Made by a program: the position numbers and the translations under genes. A stretch of 64,000 nt of DNA from an uncultured Lachnoclostridium sp. (lineage in GTDB: Bacteria; Bacillota; Clostridia; Lachnospirales; Lachnospiraceae). Under the pieces are notes generated by a model that was not told where the DNA came from, made no database searches, and saw only the letters and a program-made list of their open reading frames with translations. Location of the stretch: the NCBI GenBank assembly GCA_944381625.1, contig CALWLW010000001.1, forward strand, positions 124,001 through 188,000, given 5' to 3'. Shown here piece after piece: positions 34,974 to 43,167 of this stretch (position 1 is its first letter; each line of letters starts with the position of its first letter).

Positions 34974-35010
34974 CGTTTATGCATAAAGAGATATATTCGG
35001 AGGAAATGAC

Positions 35011-36240
35011 GTGCGGGATTTTGAGTCGGAAGAACGGCTGCGCCGGGAGAGGAAGCGGGCGGCTTACCGGAGGATGAGAAGACAGAGGGAAAGACGCAGA
35101 AGGATGATGATGTTTGGCGGCGCAGCGGCCGTGTGCCTTATTGTGTGCGGAATATGGTTTTTAAAGCCCAATTCGGGGGAGCAGGACACCCCTGCCCAAT
35201 TATCTGCTCAGGGGGCTTCTGAGACAGAAGAGGCGGCGGAGAATGCAGAAGTGTCGGGGGCAACGGGGCAGGAGGATGCAGCGCTGTCGGGAACGGCGGT
35301 GGAGCCTGAAGGACAGGAAGCGCCTGCGGGTATATCGCAGGATGGGGAAAAGGAAGACCAGGAAGACAGTGCAGGGCAGGAGGACGCGGATGCGCAGGAA
35401 GAACCGGCACCGGATCTTCCATTTGCCGCAGGTTACACTTTTACAGGCACAGACAGTGCGGGGGCGGTGAACGGCGAGACCGTGACCAGCAGCAACGCGG
35501 TTCTGATCGATCTGGACGACAACCGGGTAGTGGTTCAGAGAGGGGCAGGAGAACGAATCATTCCGGCATCCATGACCAAGATACTGACCGTCCTGGTGGC
35601 GGCGGAACATGTGACCGATCTGGACGATACGTTTACCATCACCAGGGAGATCACAGACTACAGCTATTCCAATGACTGCAGCTCCGCAGGCTTTGGGGAC
35701 GGCGAGACGGTGACGGTGAGAGACCTGTTTTACGGCACCGTGCTTCCGTCCGGAGCGGATGCCGCGGCGGGGCTGGCCTGCTATGTGGCCGGTTCCCTGG
35801 AGGGGTTTGTGGCATTGATGAATGAGAAGCTGGAGGAACTGGGGATTTCTGATACGGCCCATTTTACAAATTGCGTGGGCCTTTATGATGAGAACCATTA
35901 TTGTACGCTCTACGATATGGCGGTGATCCTGAAAGCAGCGGTGGAAAACGACCTGTGCAGGGAGGTGCTTTCCGCCCATACGTATACCACGTCTTCCACA
36001 GAACAGCATCCGGAGGGTATCCTGATCTCCAACTGGTTCCTGCGCCGGATCGAAGACAAGGAGACCAACGGGGAAGTGGTGTGCGCCAAGACCGGATATG
36101 TGGCGCAGTCCGGGAGCTGCGCGGCCAGCTATGAGATCACGGACAGCGGAAAGCACTATATCTGCGTCACAGCGGACGCGCACAGCAGCTGGCGGTGTAT
36201 TTATGACCATGTGGCGATCTATGAGGAGTATACGGAGTAG
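35011..36240 (+). CDS. S11-family D-alanyl-D-alanine carboxypeptidase
   Basis: A 409-residue enzyme. It has a very basic N-terminus (Arg-rich, residues 9-31), one membrane anchor (~34-51) and an acidic low-complexity linker (~55-135, Glu/Gln/Ala/Gly). The peptidase domain follows: S187-MTK190, then S247-G-A249 where most S11 enzymes have S-x-N, and K360-T-G362. Predicted to trim peptidoglycan stem peptides outside the membrane. GTG start with GGAGGAAA upstream. The Asn-to-Ala change in motif 2 makes activity uncertain. Confidence 0.88.
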   Translation: MRDFESEERLRRERKRAAYRRMRRQRERRRRMMMFGGAAAVCLIVCGIWFLKPNSGEQDTPAQLSAQGASETEEAAENAEVSGATGQEDAALSGTAVEPEGQEAPAGISQDGEKEDQEDSAGQEDADAQEEPAPDLPFAAGYTFTGTDSAGAVNGETVTSSNAVLIDLDDNRVVVQRGAGERIIPASMTKILTVLVAAEHVTDLDDTFTITREITDYSYSNDCSSAGFGDGETVTVRDLFYGTVLPSGADAAAGLACYVAGSLEGFVALMNEKLEELGISDTAHFTNCVGLYDENHYCTLYDMAVILKAAVENDLCREVLSAHTYTTSSTEQHPEGILISNWFLRRIEDKETNGEVVCAKTGYVAQSGSCAASYEITDSGKHYICVTADAHSSWRCIYDHVAIYEEYTE

Positions 36241-36245
36241 GGGGA

Positions 36246-37025
36246 TTACTGGAGCAGCTTTTCTGTTAAAGTGTCTTCTCCCAGGATTCCGTATCCCCAG
36301 GTTTCATCCAGCATCCGGCACATGGCTCTGTAGTTGGCGGACGGCGTCAGCCTGGCTGCTGAACGGTTGTACAGAGCCATGCCCTCGTCGGTCCGCGCGA
36401 TCAGTTCCCTGGCCGCCGTATCGCAGTTATGTGTATAGATTTGATATTTGGGAGTCTGCTCCTGGCACAGGAGCAGATCCATCTGCTTTTCTATGTCATT
36501 GGCCTGAGCTTCCGGCTGCCCTGAGGCGGCATGCAGGGAAGCGTACAGCGCTTCATATTGATTTCCCGTTTCTATGTACTGTTTTGTTCCGTCGAGGATG
36601 TGTTCGTATTGCTCAGAAGAAATGTACCGGTATAATATGCGGTCAAAATCTGTGCACTCCTGATATTCTTTTGATTCTTCTTCTGAAAGAACCGGCCTTC
36701 CAGTTTCTAAAAAGGCGCTTGTTTCTTCGGGATCCATCTGAATATTCTTCATTTTTCCGATGCCCTCTTTGCCCATCAGACACCAGAAGAGGTTGTACTG
36801 CATTCCATTATAACTGAAAAGCTGTCCGTTTCCTTCTTCATCGATGAGCAGAAGGGCGGAGTGTCCCAGACCTTTCATGCCGTCCAGATTTAAAAGATAG
36901 CACACCCGGCATGAGGCTTCGTCGGACGTTAGGGCGGCGCGGCTGGGAGCCTGGTATACGGCTGTTTTATAAATAAAAATGGAACACAAAGTAAAAATCA
37001 CAGTATTACGCAGGGAACTCTTCAC
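36246..37025 (-). CDS. Putative exported cysteine peptidase-like protein (DUF4105-like)
   Basis: About 260 residues from the GTG at 37025. It has one N-terminal hydrophobic segment (NTVIFTLCSIFIY), a GLGHSALLLIDEEG segment with His, and YTHNCDTAARELI with Cys. The His-then-Asn-Cys order recalls permuted papain-like or Lnb/DUF4105 proteins. The start is uncertain: the frame stays open to 37199, but that would overlap the response regulator gene and its promoter. It is convergent with the carboxypeptidase gene (5-base gap), and both may act at the envelope. Confidence 0.6.
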   Translation of the reverse strand: MKSSLRNTVIFTLCSIFIYKTAVYQAPSRAALTSDEASCRVCYLLNLDGMKGLGHSALLLIDEEGNGQLFSYNGMQYNLFWCLMGKEGIGKMKNIQMDPEETSAFLETGRPVLSEEESKEYQECTDFDRILYRYISSEQYEHILDGTKQYIETGNQYEALYASLHAASGQPEAQANDIEKQMDLLLCQEQTPKYQIYTHNCDTAARELIARTDEGMALYNRSAARLTPSANYRAMCRMLDETWGYGILGEDTLTEKLLQ

Positions 37026-37040
37026 CCACTGGAAGTAAAC

Positions 37041-37070
37041 TTGAAAAGAGCATATAAAATGCAATATAAT
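37041..37070 (+). promoter_or_regulatory. Promoter of the two-component/ABC cassette
   Basis: TTGAAA (37041-37046), 18-base spacer, TATAAT (37065-37070), 27 bases before the regulator ATG. A 6-bp hairpin (37073-37078 with 37085-37090) covers the GAGG ribosome-binding site. Confidence 0.65.
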
Positions 37071-37096
37071 GGCCTCATAGAAAAATGAGGTGACGT

Positions 37097-37798
37097 ATGA
37101 TGAAACAAAAATACAGGATACTGCTTGTGGATGATGACGGTGATTTATTAAATCTGCTGTATAGCTGTATGAAAGAAAAGTATGAAATAGATTTGGCACG
37201 AAATGGAAAGCAGGGGCTTGATTTCCTGAAACGGAATAAATATTCGCTGATACTGCTTGACGTCATGCTCCCGGGAATGGATGGATTTTCTGTGCTGGAA
37301 AAGATTCGGGAAAATTGTACAACTCCGGTCATTCTGCTGACAGCAAAGGATACTCAGGACGATAAAGTAAACGGGCTATATACAGGCGCAGACGATTATA
37401 TTACAAAGCCGTTTGACATGAAAGAACTTCTTGCGCGAGTGGATTCGCAGATACGACGGAATACAGTGTTTAACAATGGACTGCTGAAAATAGAAGAATT
37501 GAAATATCCTTCCATTACCATCGATCCGGCAAGTAGGGCGGTCAAAACAGAACATGGAGAAATTTTTTTGACAGGAAAAGAATTTGATGTTTTATATTTT
37601 CTGGCTTCGTCGCCAAGACAGATCTATACCAAAAAGCAGATATATAAGGCAGTCTGGCAGGAAGAGTATGTTTATGACGATGATAATATTATGGCAGTCA
37701 TCAGTAAGATAAGAAAGAAAATAGAGATAGATCCTGCCACGCCTCGTTTGATCAGTACGATAAGGGGAGTTGGTTATCGGTTCGATGGAGGAAACTGA
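37097..37798 (+). CDS. OmpR-family response regulator
   Basis: A 233-residue regulator. The receiver domain has the acidic pair DDD near residues 12-14, the phospho-acceptor in LILLDVMLPGMDGFSVL, and LLTAKDTQDDK and TKPFDMKELLAR. The C-terminal winged helix is seen in LTGKEFDVLYFLASSPRQ and TIRGVGYRF. First gene of an AT-richer cassette with a kinase, an ABC ATPase, two permeases and an XRE gene. Probably responds to peptide antibiotics. Confidence 0.93.
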   Translation: MMKQKYRILLVDDDGDLLNLLYSCMKEKYEIDLARNGKQGLDFLKRNKYSLILLDVMLPGMDGFSVLEKIRENCTTPVILLTAKDTQDDKVNGLYTGADDYITKPFDMKELLARVDSQIRRNTVFNNGLLKIEELKYPSITIDPASRAVKTEHGEIFLTGKEFDVLYFLASSPRQIYTKKQIYKAVWQEEYVYDDDNIMAVISKIRKKIEIDPATPRLISTIRGVGYRFDGGN

Positions 37799-37799
37799 A

Positions 37800-38705
37800 A
37801 TGACAGGCGTAATCATCATCTTGATACTGCTCTGTGCCGGTTTATGGATATACCTGTTTCTGGTAATGAAGCAGATAAAAGAAATCAACGAAGTTTTGGC
37901 GGATGTTCAAAACGGAAATCTGGACAGGAGAATTGTGGTTCACAGAAGGACACTGCTTACAGATACCTGCTATAAGATCAACGAAATTCTGATGAAAACG
38001 AAAGAGCAGCTGATCAATTCAGAACGAGGCGCAGTCAGAAACGACAGACTGATGACCTGTTTATCACATGATGTCCGGACGCCGCTGACTTCCATCATCG
38101 GCTGTCTGGATGCGGTTCATTATCAGCTTATACAGGGAGAAAGCAGCAGGGAATCGGTGGAAACTGCCAGAGAAAAAGCATATCTCCTGAAGCAGTATAT
38201 CGATGAATTGTTCCAGTGGTTTAAACTTCATTCAAAAGATGAAAAGGCAAACCTGAAACCGATGGATGTGGTGGAAGAACTTCGCAGGATTTACGCGGGA
38301 TGGATAGAAACCTTTGAAAACAGCCATATCTCATATGATTTCGTGACGGAAAAAGAAGAGATTTATGTGATGGCGGATAAGCTTTTTATGGAGCGTATCA
38401 TAAATAATCTGATTAAGAACGCATGGGAACACAGCGACGCGTCTAAGATCTGGATAGAAGTATCTGTTGTGAAAGACTATGCGCAGATAAAAGTCAAGGA
38501 TAATGGAAGGGGCATTTCAGCGGGAGCGATTCCCAGCGTCTTTGAGCGACTGCATCAGGAAGAAACTTCCGGAAACCGTGTGGGAGGAGGCCTTGGCCTG
38601 GCAATAACGAAAGAACTGGTTCTGTTGCAAAAGGGGAAAATTTCTGTGGAATCAGCGGAACATCAGGGAACGACTTTCTGCGTCGAACTTGCAAGGTTTC
38701 TTTAA
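37800..38705 (+). CDS. Sensor histidine kinase, short (BceS/lantibiotic-type)
   Basis: A 301-residue kinase with a single N-terminal hydrophobic helix, no sizeable extracellular sensor, and a HAMP-like linker. The H-box is LMTCLSHDVRTPLTSIIG; N-box NLIKNAWEHSDAS, G1 VKDNGRGIS and G2 GGGLGLAITKEL are intact. Its small sensor suggests it gets its signal from a transporter, as in bacitracin and lantibiotic systems. GGAGGAAA ends the previous gene and precedes the ATG. Confidence 0.9.
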   Translation: MTGVIIILILLCAGLWIYLFLVMKQIKEINEVLADVQNGNLDRRIVVHRRTLLTDTCYKINEILMKTKEQLINSERGAVRNDRLMTCLSHDVRTPLTSIIGCLDAVHYQLIQGESSRESVETAREKAYLLKQYIDELFQWFKLHSKDEKANLKPMDVVEELRRIYAGWIETFENSHISYDFVTEKEEIYVMADKLFMERIINNLIKNAWEHSDASKIWIEVSVVKDYAQIKVKDNGRGISAGAIPSVFERLHQEETSGNRVGGGLGLAITKELVLLQKGKISVESAEHQGTTFCVELARFL

Positions 38706-38724
38706 GACTAGGTGCAAAACAGTC

Positions 38725-38733
38725 TGATATAAT
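38725..38733 (+). promoter_or_regulatory. Extended -10 promoter before the ABC genes
   Basis: TGA-TATAAT (38725-38733) lies 44 bases upstream of the ABC ATPase ATG. No -35 hexamer is evident, as expected for a promoter activated by a response regulator. Confidence 0.45.
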
Positions 38734-38776
38734 GGAATCAAACAATTATATGACGTTTTGAAAGGGTGCTTATTAT

Positions 38777-39700
38777 ATGGACAACCTGGTTATTGAAACA
38801 GAAGGACTCACCAAACATTTTGATGAAATATCGGCCGTGAAAGACATTCGCCTCCATGTGAGAAAAGGTAAAATATACGGGCTTTTAGGAAGAAATGGCG
38901 CAGGAAAAACGACGATTATGAAAATGCTTGTTGGACTTACAAAACCGTCAAAAGGAACCATACGGCTTTTTGGGAAACCGTTTGGAAAGCCGGAAAAAAG
39001 CGTTTTAAACCGAATCGGCGTTATGATTGAAACACCCGGATTTTATCCAAATCTGACTGCGGCGGAAAATCTTGAGATTCTTGCAAGTCTGCGCGGGGTG
39101 ATTCAAAAGGATGCGGTGAGAAAAAGTCTGGAGCATGTTGGCCTGCCGCATAAAGACCGAAAATTGTACGCGGAATTTTCGCTTGGCATGAAACAGCGTG
39201 TCGGAATTGCCGCCGCAATGATCCATGATCCGGAACTGCTTATTTTGGATGAACCTGTGAATGGCCTCGATCCGATTGGTGTGGCTGAAATGAGGCGCTT
39301 TCTAAAAGAATTAGCGGAGGAATGTGGGAAAACGATTCTGATTTCCAGTCATATTTTATCGGAAATCGATCTGATAGCAGACCAAATTGGAATTATTCAT
39401 GATGGGATTTTGCTGGAAGAACGGAATTATCAGGAGTTGAAAGAAGAAAATATGCAGTATATTTCCCTGCGGGCAGAGCCTGTGGAGAGGGCTGCGTATA
39501 TCTTGGACGAGATTCTTAAAATCAGGAAATACCAGGTCGGGGCGGATGGGATGATTCAAATCTTCGAAACAGAAAAAGAGACGAGGCAGTTGGTCAGAGT
39601 TTTTGCCGAACAGGGGATATTTGTGGACGAGATATACAGACGCAGAGATACCCTGGAAGATTATTTTAAAAAGATTACTGGGGGCGGGGGAATTGCTTAG
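38777..39700 (+). CDS. ABC transporter ATP-binding protein, BcrA-like
   Basis: A 307-residue ATPase: Walker A LLGRNGAGKTTIMKML, Q-loop region VMIETPGFYPNLTA, signature FSLGMKQRVGIAAAMI, Walker B LLILDEPVNGLDPIG, H-loop ISSHILSEIDLIAD. The ~85-residue C-terminal extension is typical of BcrA/SpaF/NisF ATPases that protect against bacitracin or lantibiotics. Works with the two following permeases. Confidence 0.93.
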   Translation: MDNLVIETEGLTKHFDEISAVKDIRLHVRKGKIYGLLGRNGAGKTTIMKMLVGLTKPSKGTIRLFGKPFGKPEKSVLNRIGVMIETPGFYPNLTAAENLEILASLRGVIQKDAVRKSLEHVGLPHKDRKLYAEFSLGMKQRVGIAAAMIHDPELLILDEPVNGLDPIGVAEMRRFLKELAEECGKTILISSHILSEIDLIADQIGIIHDGILLEERNYQELKEENMQYISLRAEPVERAAYILDEILKIRKYQVGADGMIQIFETEKETRQLVRVFAEQGIFVDEIYRRRDTLEDYFKKITGGGGIA

Positions 39701-40451
39701 ATTATATTGGAATGAAATGAAAAAGATGAAGCGTCAGAAAACAGTCGCAATTATCGCTTTCATTGGAATGCTGCTGCCGGCTTTCTGTACCATTCTGTGC
39801 GTAAATAATCATTACAGGTTTCGTAATCTGGTGGGAATGAACGTACAGTTCGGCAGCTTCCTGATCGCGCCCTTCATTTTTTCTGTGTTGCTGCTGACGT
39901 TGTTTTCTTTGGAAGAACAGAATGATACATGGAAAAATATTTTAACGGCTGGAATTTCCAAGAGCGCTCTTTTTCTGTCCAAGATCACGGCGGCGCTCAC
40001 TTTTGTTGTGCTGTTCGCCGGAATCAATACGGCGTATACGATGGCGGGCGGTGTCGTCCTTAGAAATTATGATCCTGATTTTATAAGGGTATTTTCCGTC
40101 TTCCTGGTTACTTCGTTTGCGGCAGTGGCAGGGACCATGCCTGTGGCCTGGCTTATTGTTCTGCTGCGGAGAAAATATTTGATTGCAATGATTGCCGCGA
40201 ATATGTTTGTGATGTTCAACTTTATACTTGTGTGGCAGGTTACCATGTTTCGCTGCCTGGAGCTGCGTCTGCCCATATTGCTTGCATACCGGATTATTTA
40301 TCCTGTCAGTATTCTGGAATATACGGACAATCTTCGGACAGGATTGGATACTCTGTATTATCCGGCTGAAAAAGGAATTCTGATATTGTCACTGAATGTG
40401 ATTGGCTCACTTCTTCTGGCGGTGGGAACAGGGAAAAGGCAGGAGGAATGA
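39693..40451 (+). CDS. ABC-2-type permease (lantibiotic-protection type), first subunit
   Basis: About 252 residues with six membrane helices. The proposed TTG start at 39693 overlaps the ATPase stop and gives an N-terminus LRLYWNEMKKMKRQKT typical of these permeases (short basic helix before TM1); an ATG at 39717 is the alternative. Subunit of the BcrAB/SpaEG-like exporter. Overlaps the next permease by four bases. Confidence 0.82.
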   Translation: MLRLYWNEMKKMKRQKTVAIIAFIGMLLPAFCTILCVNNHYRFRNLVGMNVQFGSFLIAPFIFSVLLLTLFSLEEQNDTWKNILTAGISKSALFLSKITAALTFVVLFAGINTAYTMAGGVVLRNYDPDFIRVFSVFLVTSFAAVAGTMPVAWLIVLLRRKYLIAMIAANMFVMFNFILVWQVTMFRCLELRLPILLAYRIIYPVSILEYTDNLRTGLDTLYYPAEKGILILSLNVIGSLLLAVGTGKRQEE

Positions 40452-41188
40452 AAGTGAATCTATTGGTAACTGCAGAACTGAAAAAAATGAAACGTCTGAA
40501 AATGGTTTCCGTCGGCTATATCAGCATCCTGCTGTCGGCTCTGATTACCTGTATACAGGCATTTACGATGAGAGACGGCGCGATTGCGTTTTTAACTTTT
40601 GCAGATATGTATCTTTATAATAATGCGCTGTTATTTTTTCCCTTTGTGCTTGCTCTGTTGGGAGGTTATATGATCGATCGGGAGTATGCGCTGGAAACAC
40701 AGAAAAATCTTCTGGTAATTCCGGTTAAATGGTCTGATATGGTAAAAGCAAAGATTTTCGTGCTGATGCTTTTTGCGGTTTATTTCAGCCTCCTGGCAGC
40801 AGCGGTATCCGGTGTCTGCGGCTTGCTGCTGAAATGCCCGGACTTTACATATTATTTACTCTTAAAAGAAGGACTTTCTCTTTTGATTTTGGGAATTGGT
40901 ATTTATGTGGGAATACTGCCGATGATACTGTGGTTCTCCAGAAAAAAAGGAAAGTATGTGTGGGGGAGCATTCTATCAGCCCTGCTGGGAATATCTGGCG
41001 TTTTTGTAATAAACGGAAAATTGGCGCATTGGCATCCAATTACCTATTGCCTTTCCATTATTTCTGACAGGTTGACAGCTTCCGCAAATGGGGGAATATT
41101 TTTGCCTGTCGCGGCATTTGGCGTATATAGTTTCATCGCTTTTTTGATGTACTGGTTGGTTTATCAGGAAAAATATCATTCTATTTGA
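40448..41188 (+). CDS. ABC-2-type permease (lantibiotic-protection type), second subunit
   Basis: A 246-residue membrane protein with six helices and the same type of N-terminus as its neighbour (LLVTAELKKMKRLKMVSVGY). The segment YMIDREYALETQKNLLVIP matches the cytoplasmic loop that contacts the ATPase in SpaG/NisG-type permeases. The two different permeases imply a heteromeric transporter. Confidence 0.85.
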   Translation: MKVNLLVTAELKKMKRLKMVSVGYISILLSALITCIQAFTMRDGAIAFLTFADMYLYNNALLFFPFVLALLGGYMIDREYALETQKNLLVIPVKWSDMVKAKIFVLMLFAVYFSLLAAAVSGVCGLLLKCPDFTYYLLLKEGLSLLILGIGIYVGILPMILWFSRKKGKYVWGSILSALLGISGVFVINGKLAHWHPITYCLSIISDRLTASANGGIFLPVAAFGVYSFIAFLMYWLVYQEKYHSI

Positions 41189-41200
41189 ATGTTAAAAAGT

Positions 41201-41215
41201 GTTGCTTGCGGCAAC
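41201..41215 (+). promoter_or_regulatory. Inverted repeat upstream of the XRE gene
   Basis: GTTGC-N5-GCAAC (41201-41215) lies 54 bases before the XRE start, a possible operator. Confidence 0.4.
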
Positions 41216-41268
41216 GGGCGGTTCTCCATATAATTGAGGCAGAAACGAAGGGAAGGAGGCTTGTCCTG

Positions 41269-41778
41269 ATGCTGAATGAAAATATAAAAGCAATCAGAAA
41301 ATCAAAAGGACTTTCGCAGCAAGAACTGGCCGTCAAACTGAATGTGGTTCGTCAAACAGTCTCGAAATGGGAGCAGGGATTGTCCGTTCCAGATTCTGAT
41401 ATGTTAATTGTTATATCGGAAGCACTGGAAACGCCTGTAAGCGTGCTGCTCGGAGAAACGGTGATGGAAACGGAGGCGGACAATTTGAAAGCGATTTCCG
41501 AAAAACTGGAGGTTATAAACTTACAGTTGGCGCAGAGGGGAGCGGTGGGCAGAAAAATTCTTCACTGGCTGTTTATCTCCCTGTGCGCGGCCATAGCAGT
41601 CATTTTTACAGCGTTAGTGGTACTAAATAGTCCTTATCTGGGGTGGGATTATAATGATCCGGAAATTGCCGTTGCCGGGGCTGTTTTTCACGCGTTCGAG
41701 TGGCTGTTTATCAGATTTGCGCCGGTGGTCTTTACAGGAGCAATCGTCGGAGTTTTCATGACGAGGAAGAAATCGTGA
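41269..41778 (+). CDS. XRE-family regulator with C-terminal membrane segments
   Basis: A 169-residue protein. Residues ~5-60 form an HTH_3 domain (IKAIRKSKGLSQQELAVKLN, VRQTVSKWEQGLSVP). A short linker leads to two hydrophobic helices (~105-130 and ~145-165). Such membrane-anchored XRE proteins are common in Bacillota, often beside transporters, but their signals are unknown. GAAGGAGG lies upstream of the ATG at 41269. Last gene of the AT-richer cassette. Confidence 0.85.
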   Translation: MLNENIKAIRKSKGLSQQELAVKLNVVRQTVSKWEQGLSVPDSDMLIVISEALETPVSVLLGETVMETEADNLKAISEKLEVINLQLAQRGAVGRKILHWLFISLCAAIAVIFTALVVLNSPYLGWDYNDPEIAVAGAVFHAFEWLFIRFAPVVFTGAIVGVFMTRKKS

Positions 41779-41856
41779 TATCTGCCGCTGTACAGCCATT
41801 GTTTTTCTGTGATACAATAAACGGAACGAAAGGGCTGGCTGCCGGAAACGGAGGAT

Positions 41857-42483
41857 ATGGACATGGAAATTATTGATCAGTCTTCGTGGGAACGGAAAGA
41901 AATTTTTGATTTGTTTTCAGGGGCGGATTATCCATTTTATTCCATCACAATTCCCATGGATGTGACAAGGGTGAAAGAAGTCTCCAAAGAGAAAGGGATA
42001 TCTTTTTACCATCTGATGATCTGGGTCTGTACGAAAGCGGTAAATGCGATACCGGAATTCAGGCTGCGTGTCAGGGGTGATACGGTGGTGAGGCTGGACC
42101 GGACGGAGCCCAGCTTTACGTCGCTGAAAAAAGGCTCTGAACTGTTTCAGATTATTACGATGCCCTGGGAAGAGGACTATATGGAATTCTGCCGTCATGC
42201 CAAAGAGAAAAGCGAACGGCAGGAAAGCTTTATGGATCAGGAACAGGAGACGGATGCGCTGATCTATTTTTCCTGCACGCCCTGGTTCGACTTTACTGCT
42301 CTGACCAACGAACATAAGCTGGATAAGGACGACACGGTACCGCATCTGGCGTGGGGAAAATATTATGAAGATAAGGGACGGCTGATGGTTCACCTGTCGG
42401 TGGAGGTGAACCACCGTACCATCGACGGCCTTCACATTGGAAAATTAAAAGAAGAGATCGACCGCGGGATAGCAGCGCTATGA
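41857..42483 (+). CDS. Chloramphenicol acetyltransferase-like protein (CatA fold)
   Basis: A 208-residue protein of the trimeric CAT family: FYSITIPMDVTRVKE, FYHLMIWVCTKAVNAIPEFR and the catalytic segment VNHRTIDGLHIG, where the usual HHxxxDG is NHRTIDG but the catalytic His and Asp are kept. Many such chromosomal homologues do not confer resistance, so substrate is uncertain. An extended -10 (TGATACAAT at 41810-41818) lies upstream. It converges with the next gene, overlapping by six bases. Confidence 0.87.
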   Translation: MDMEIIDQSSWERKEIFDLFSGADYPFYSITIPMDVTRVKEVSKEKGISFYHLMIWVCTKAVNAIPEFRLRVRGDTVVRLDRTEPSFTSLKKGSELFQIITMPWEEDYMEFCRHAKEKSERQESFMDQEQETDALIYFSCTPWFDFTALTNEHKLDKDDTVPHLAWGKYYEDKGRLMVHLSVEVNHRTIDGLHIGKLKEEIDRGIAAL

Positions 42484-42990
42484 AACCGGACGTTCGCTTT
42501 CATCTCTCTGGCGTACCAGTTCGATGCATTCTTTCCCGGTGAGATGTTCTACGGTCAGCTCCAGCATACACAGACGGTCCCAATCCTTTTGGATGGCGTC
42601 CTGACGGTTGGCCGGACTCTCATGGGGAGAATATTTTTCCGCGAGAATTTTTACCGCGTCCATTTTCTCCTGGTCATCTTCCAGGATGCGGACGGTTCCG
42701 AACACGATGACGCTGCGGTAGCAGGTGGTGTATTTTTCAGGGATCACCTGATCCTGCCCGATGACGCAGAAGGACGCTTTGGGCTCCTGATTGATGGCGT
42801 CTATTTTATGCCCGGATGTGGCACAGTGGAAGTAGATCTTTCCCTGGCTGTACACGTAGCTTAAAGGAACCGCATAGGGATAGCCGCCGTCTCCCGACAG
42901 GGCGAGCACGCCGGAGGTTCCGCAGGAGAGGATCTCATCGCAGGCTTCCTTTGTCAGCTGCTGTTTTTTTCTGCGCATTTCACGAAACAT
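42478..42990 (-). CDS. Pyridoxamine 5'-phosphate oxidase-family protein (NimA-like)
   Basis: A 170-residue split-barrel flavoprotein: ILSCGTSGVLALSGDGG, YAVPLSYVYSQGKIYFHCAT, GHKIDAINQEPKASFCVIG and the CYRSVIVFGTVRIL strand. Similar proteins bind FMN or heme; some Nim members reduce 5-nitroimidazoles. AGGAGGAAA precedes the minus-strand ATG. Head-to-head with the XRE gene at 43168. Confidence 0.88.
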   Translation of the reverse strand: MFREMRRKKQQLTKEACDEILSCGTSGVLALSGDGGYPYAVPLSYVYSQGKIYFHCATSGHKIDAINQEPKASFCVIGQDQVIPEKYTTCYRSVIVFGTVRILEDDQEKMDAVKILAEKYSPHESPANRQDAIQKDWDRLCMLELTVEHLTGKECIELVRQRDESERPVS

Positions 42991-43079
42991 CTTCTATTTC
43001 CTCCTATAATAAAATATGACGGTCTCAATATAGCAAATCGCGGTGGAAAAGTCAAAGGGCGCCCTTGTCTGCAGGTGCC

Positions 43080-43115
43080 GCAACTCCCTGTTGCGCATTT
43101 GCAACCGCATGTTGG
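43080..43115 (+). promoter_or_regulatory. Tandem operator-like repeats
   Basis: GCAAC-N5-GTTGC (43080-43094) is followed by GCAAC-N5-GTTGG (43101-43115), phased by exactly 21 bp (two helical turns). They lie between the divergent PNPOx-like and XRE genes, 24 bases before a TATACT -10 at 43139-43144. Confidence 0.5.
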
Positions 43116-43167
43116 TGGTGTCCTGGCCGCCAGAATCTTATACTGACGGCATAAGGAGGCAGAAAAT

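Noticed and set aside
37026-37199. Longer N-terminus for the putative cysteine peptidase
   Set aside because: It would overlap the response regulator gene and a good divergent promoter, and has no SD.
41857-42483. True chloramphenicol resistance determinant
   Set aside because: The fold fits CAT, but the active-site His pair is reduced to NH and such chromosomal homologues often lack resistance activity, so only 'CAT-like' is claimed.
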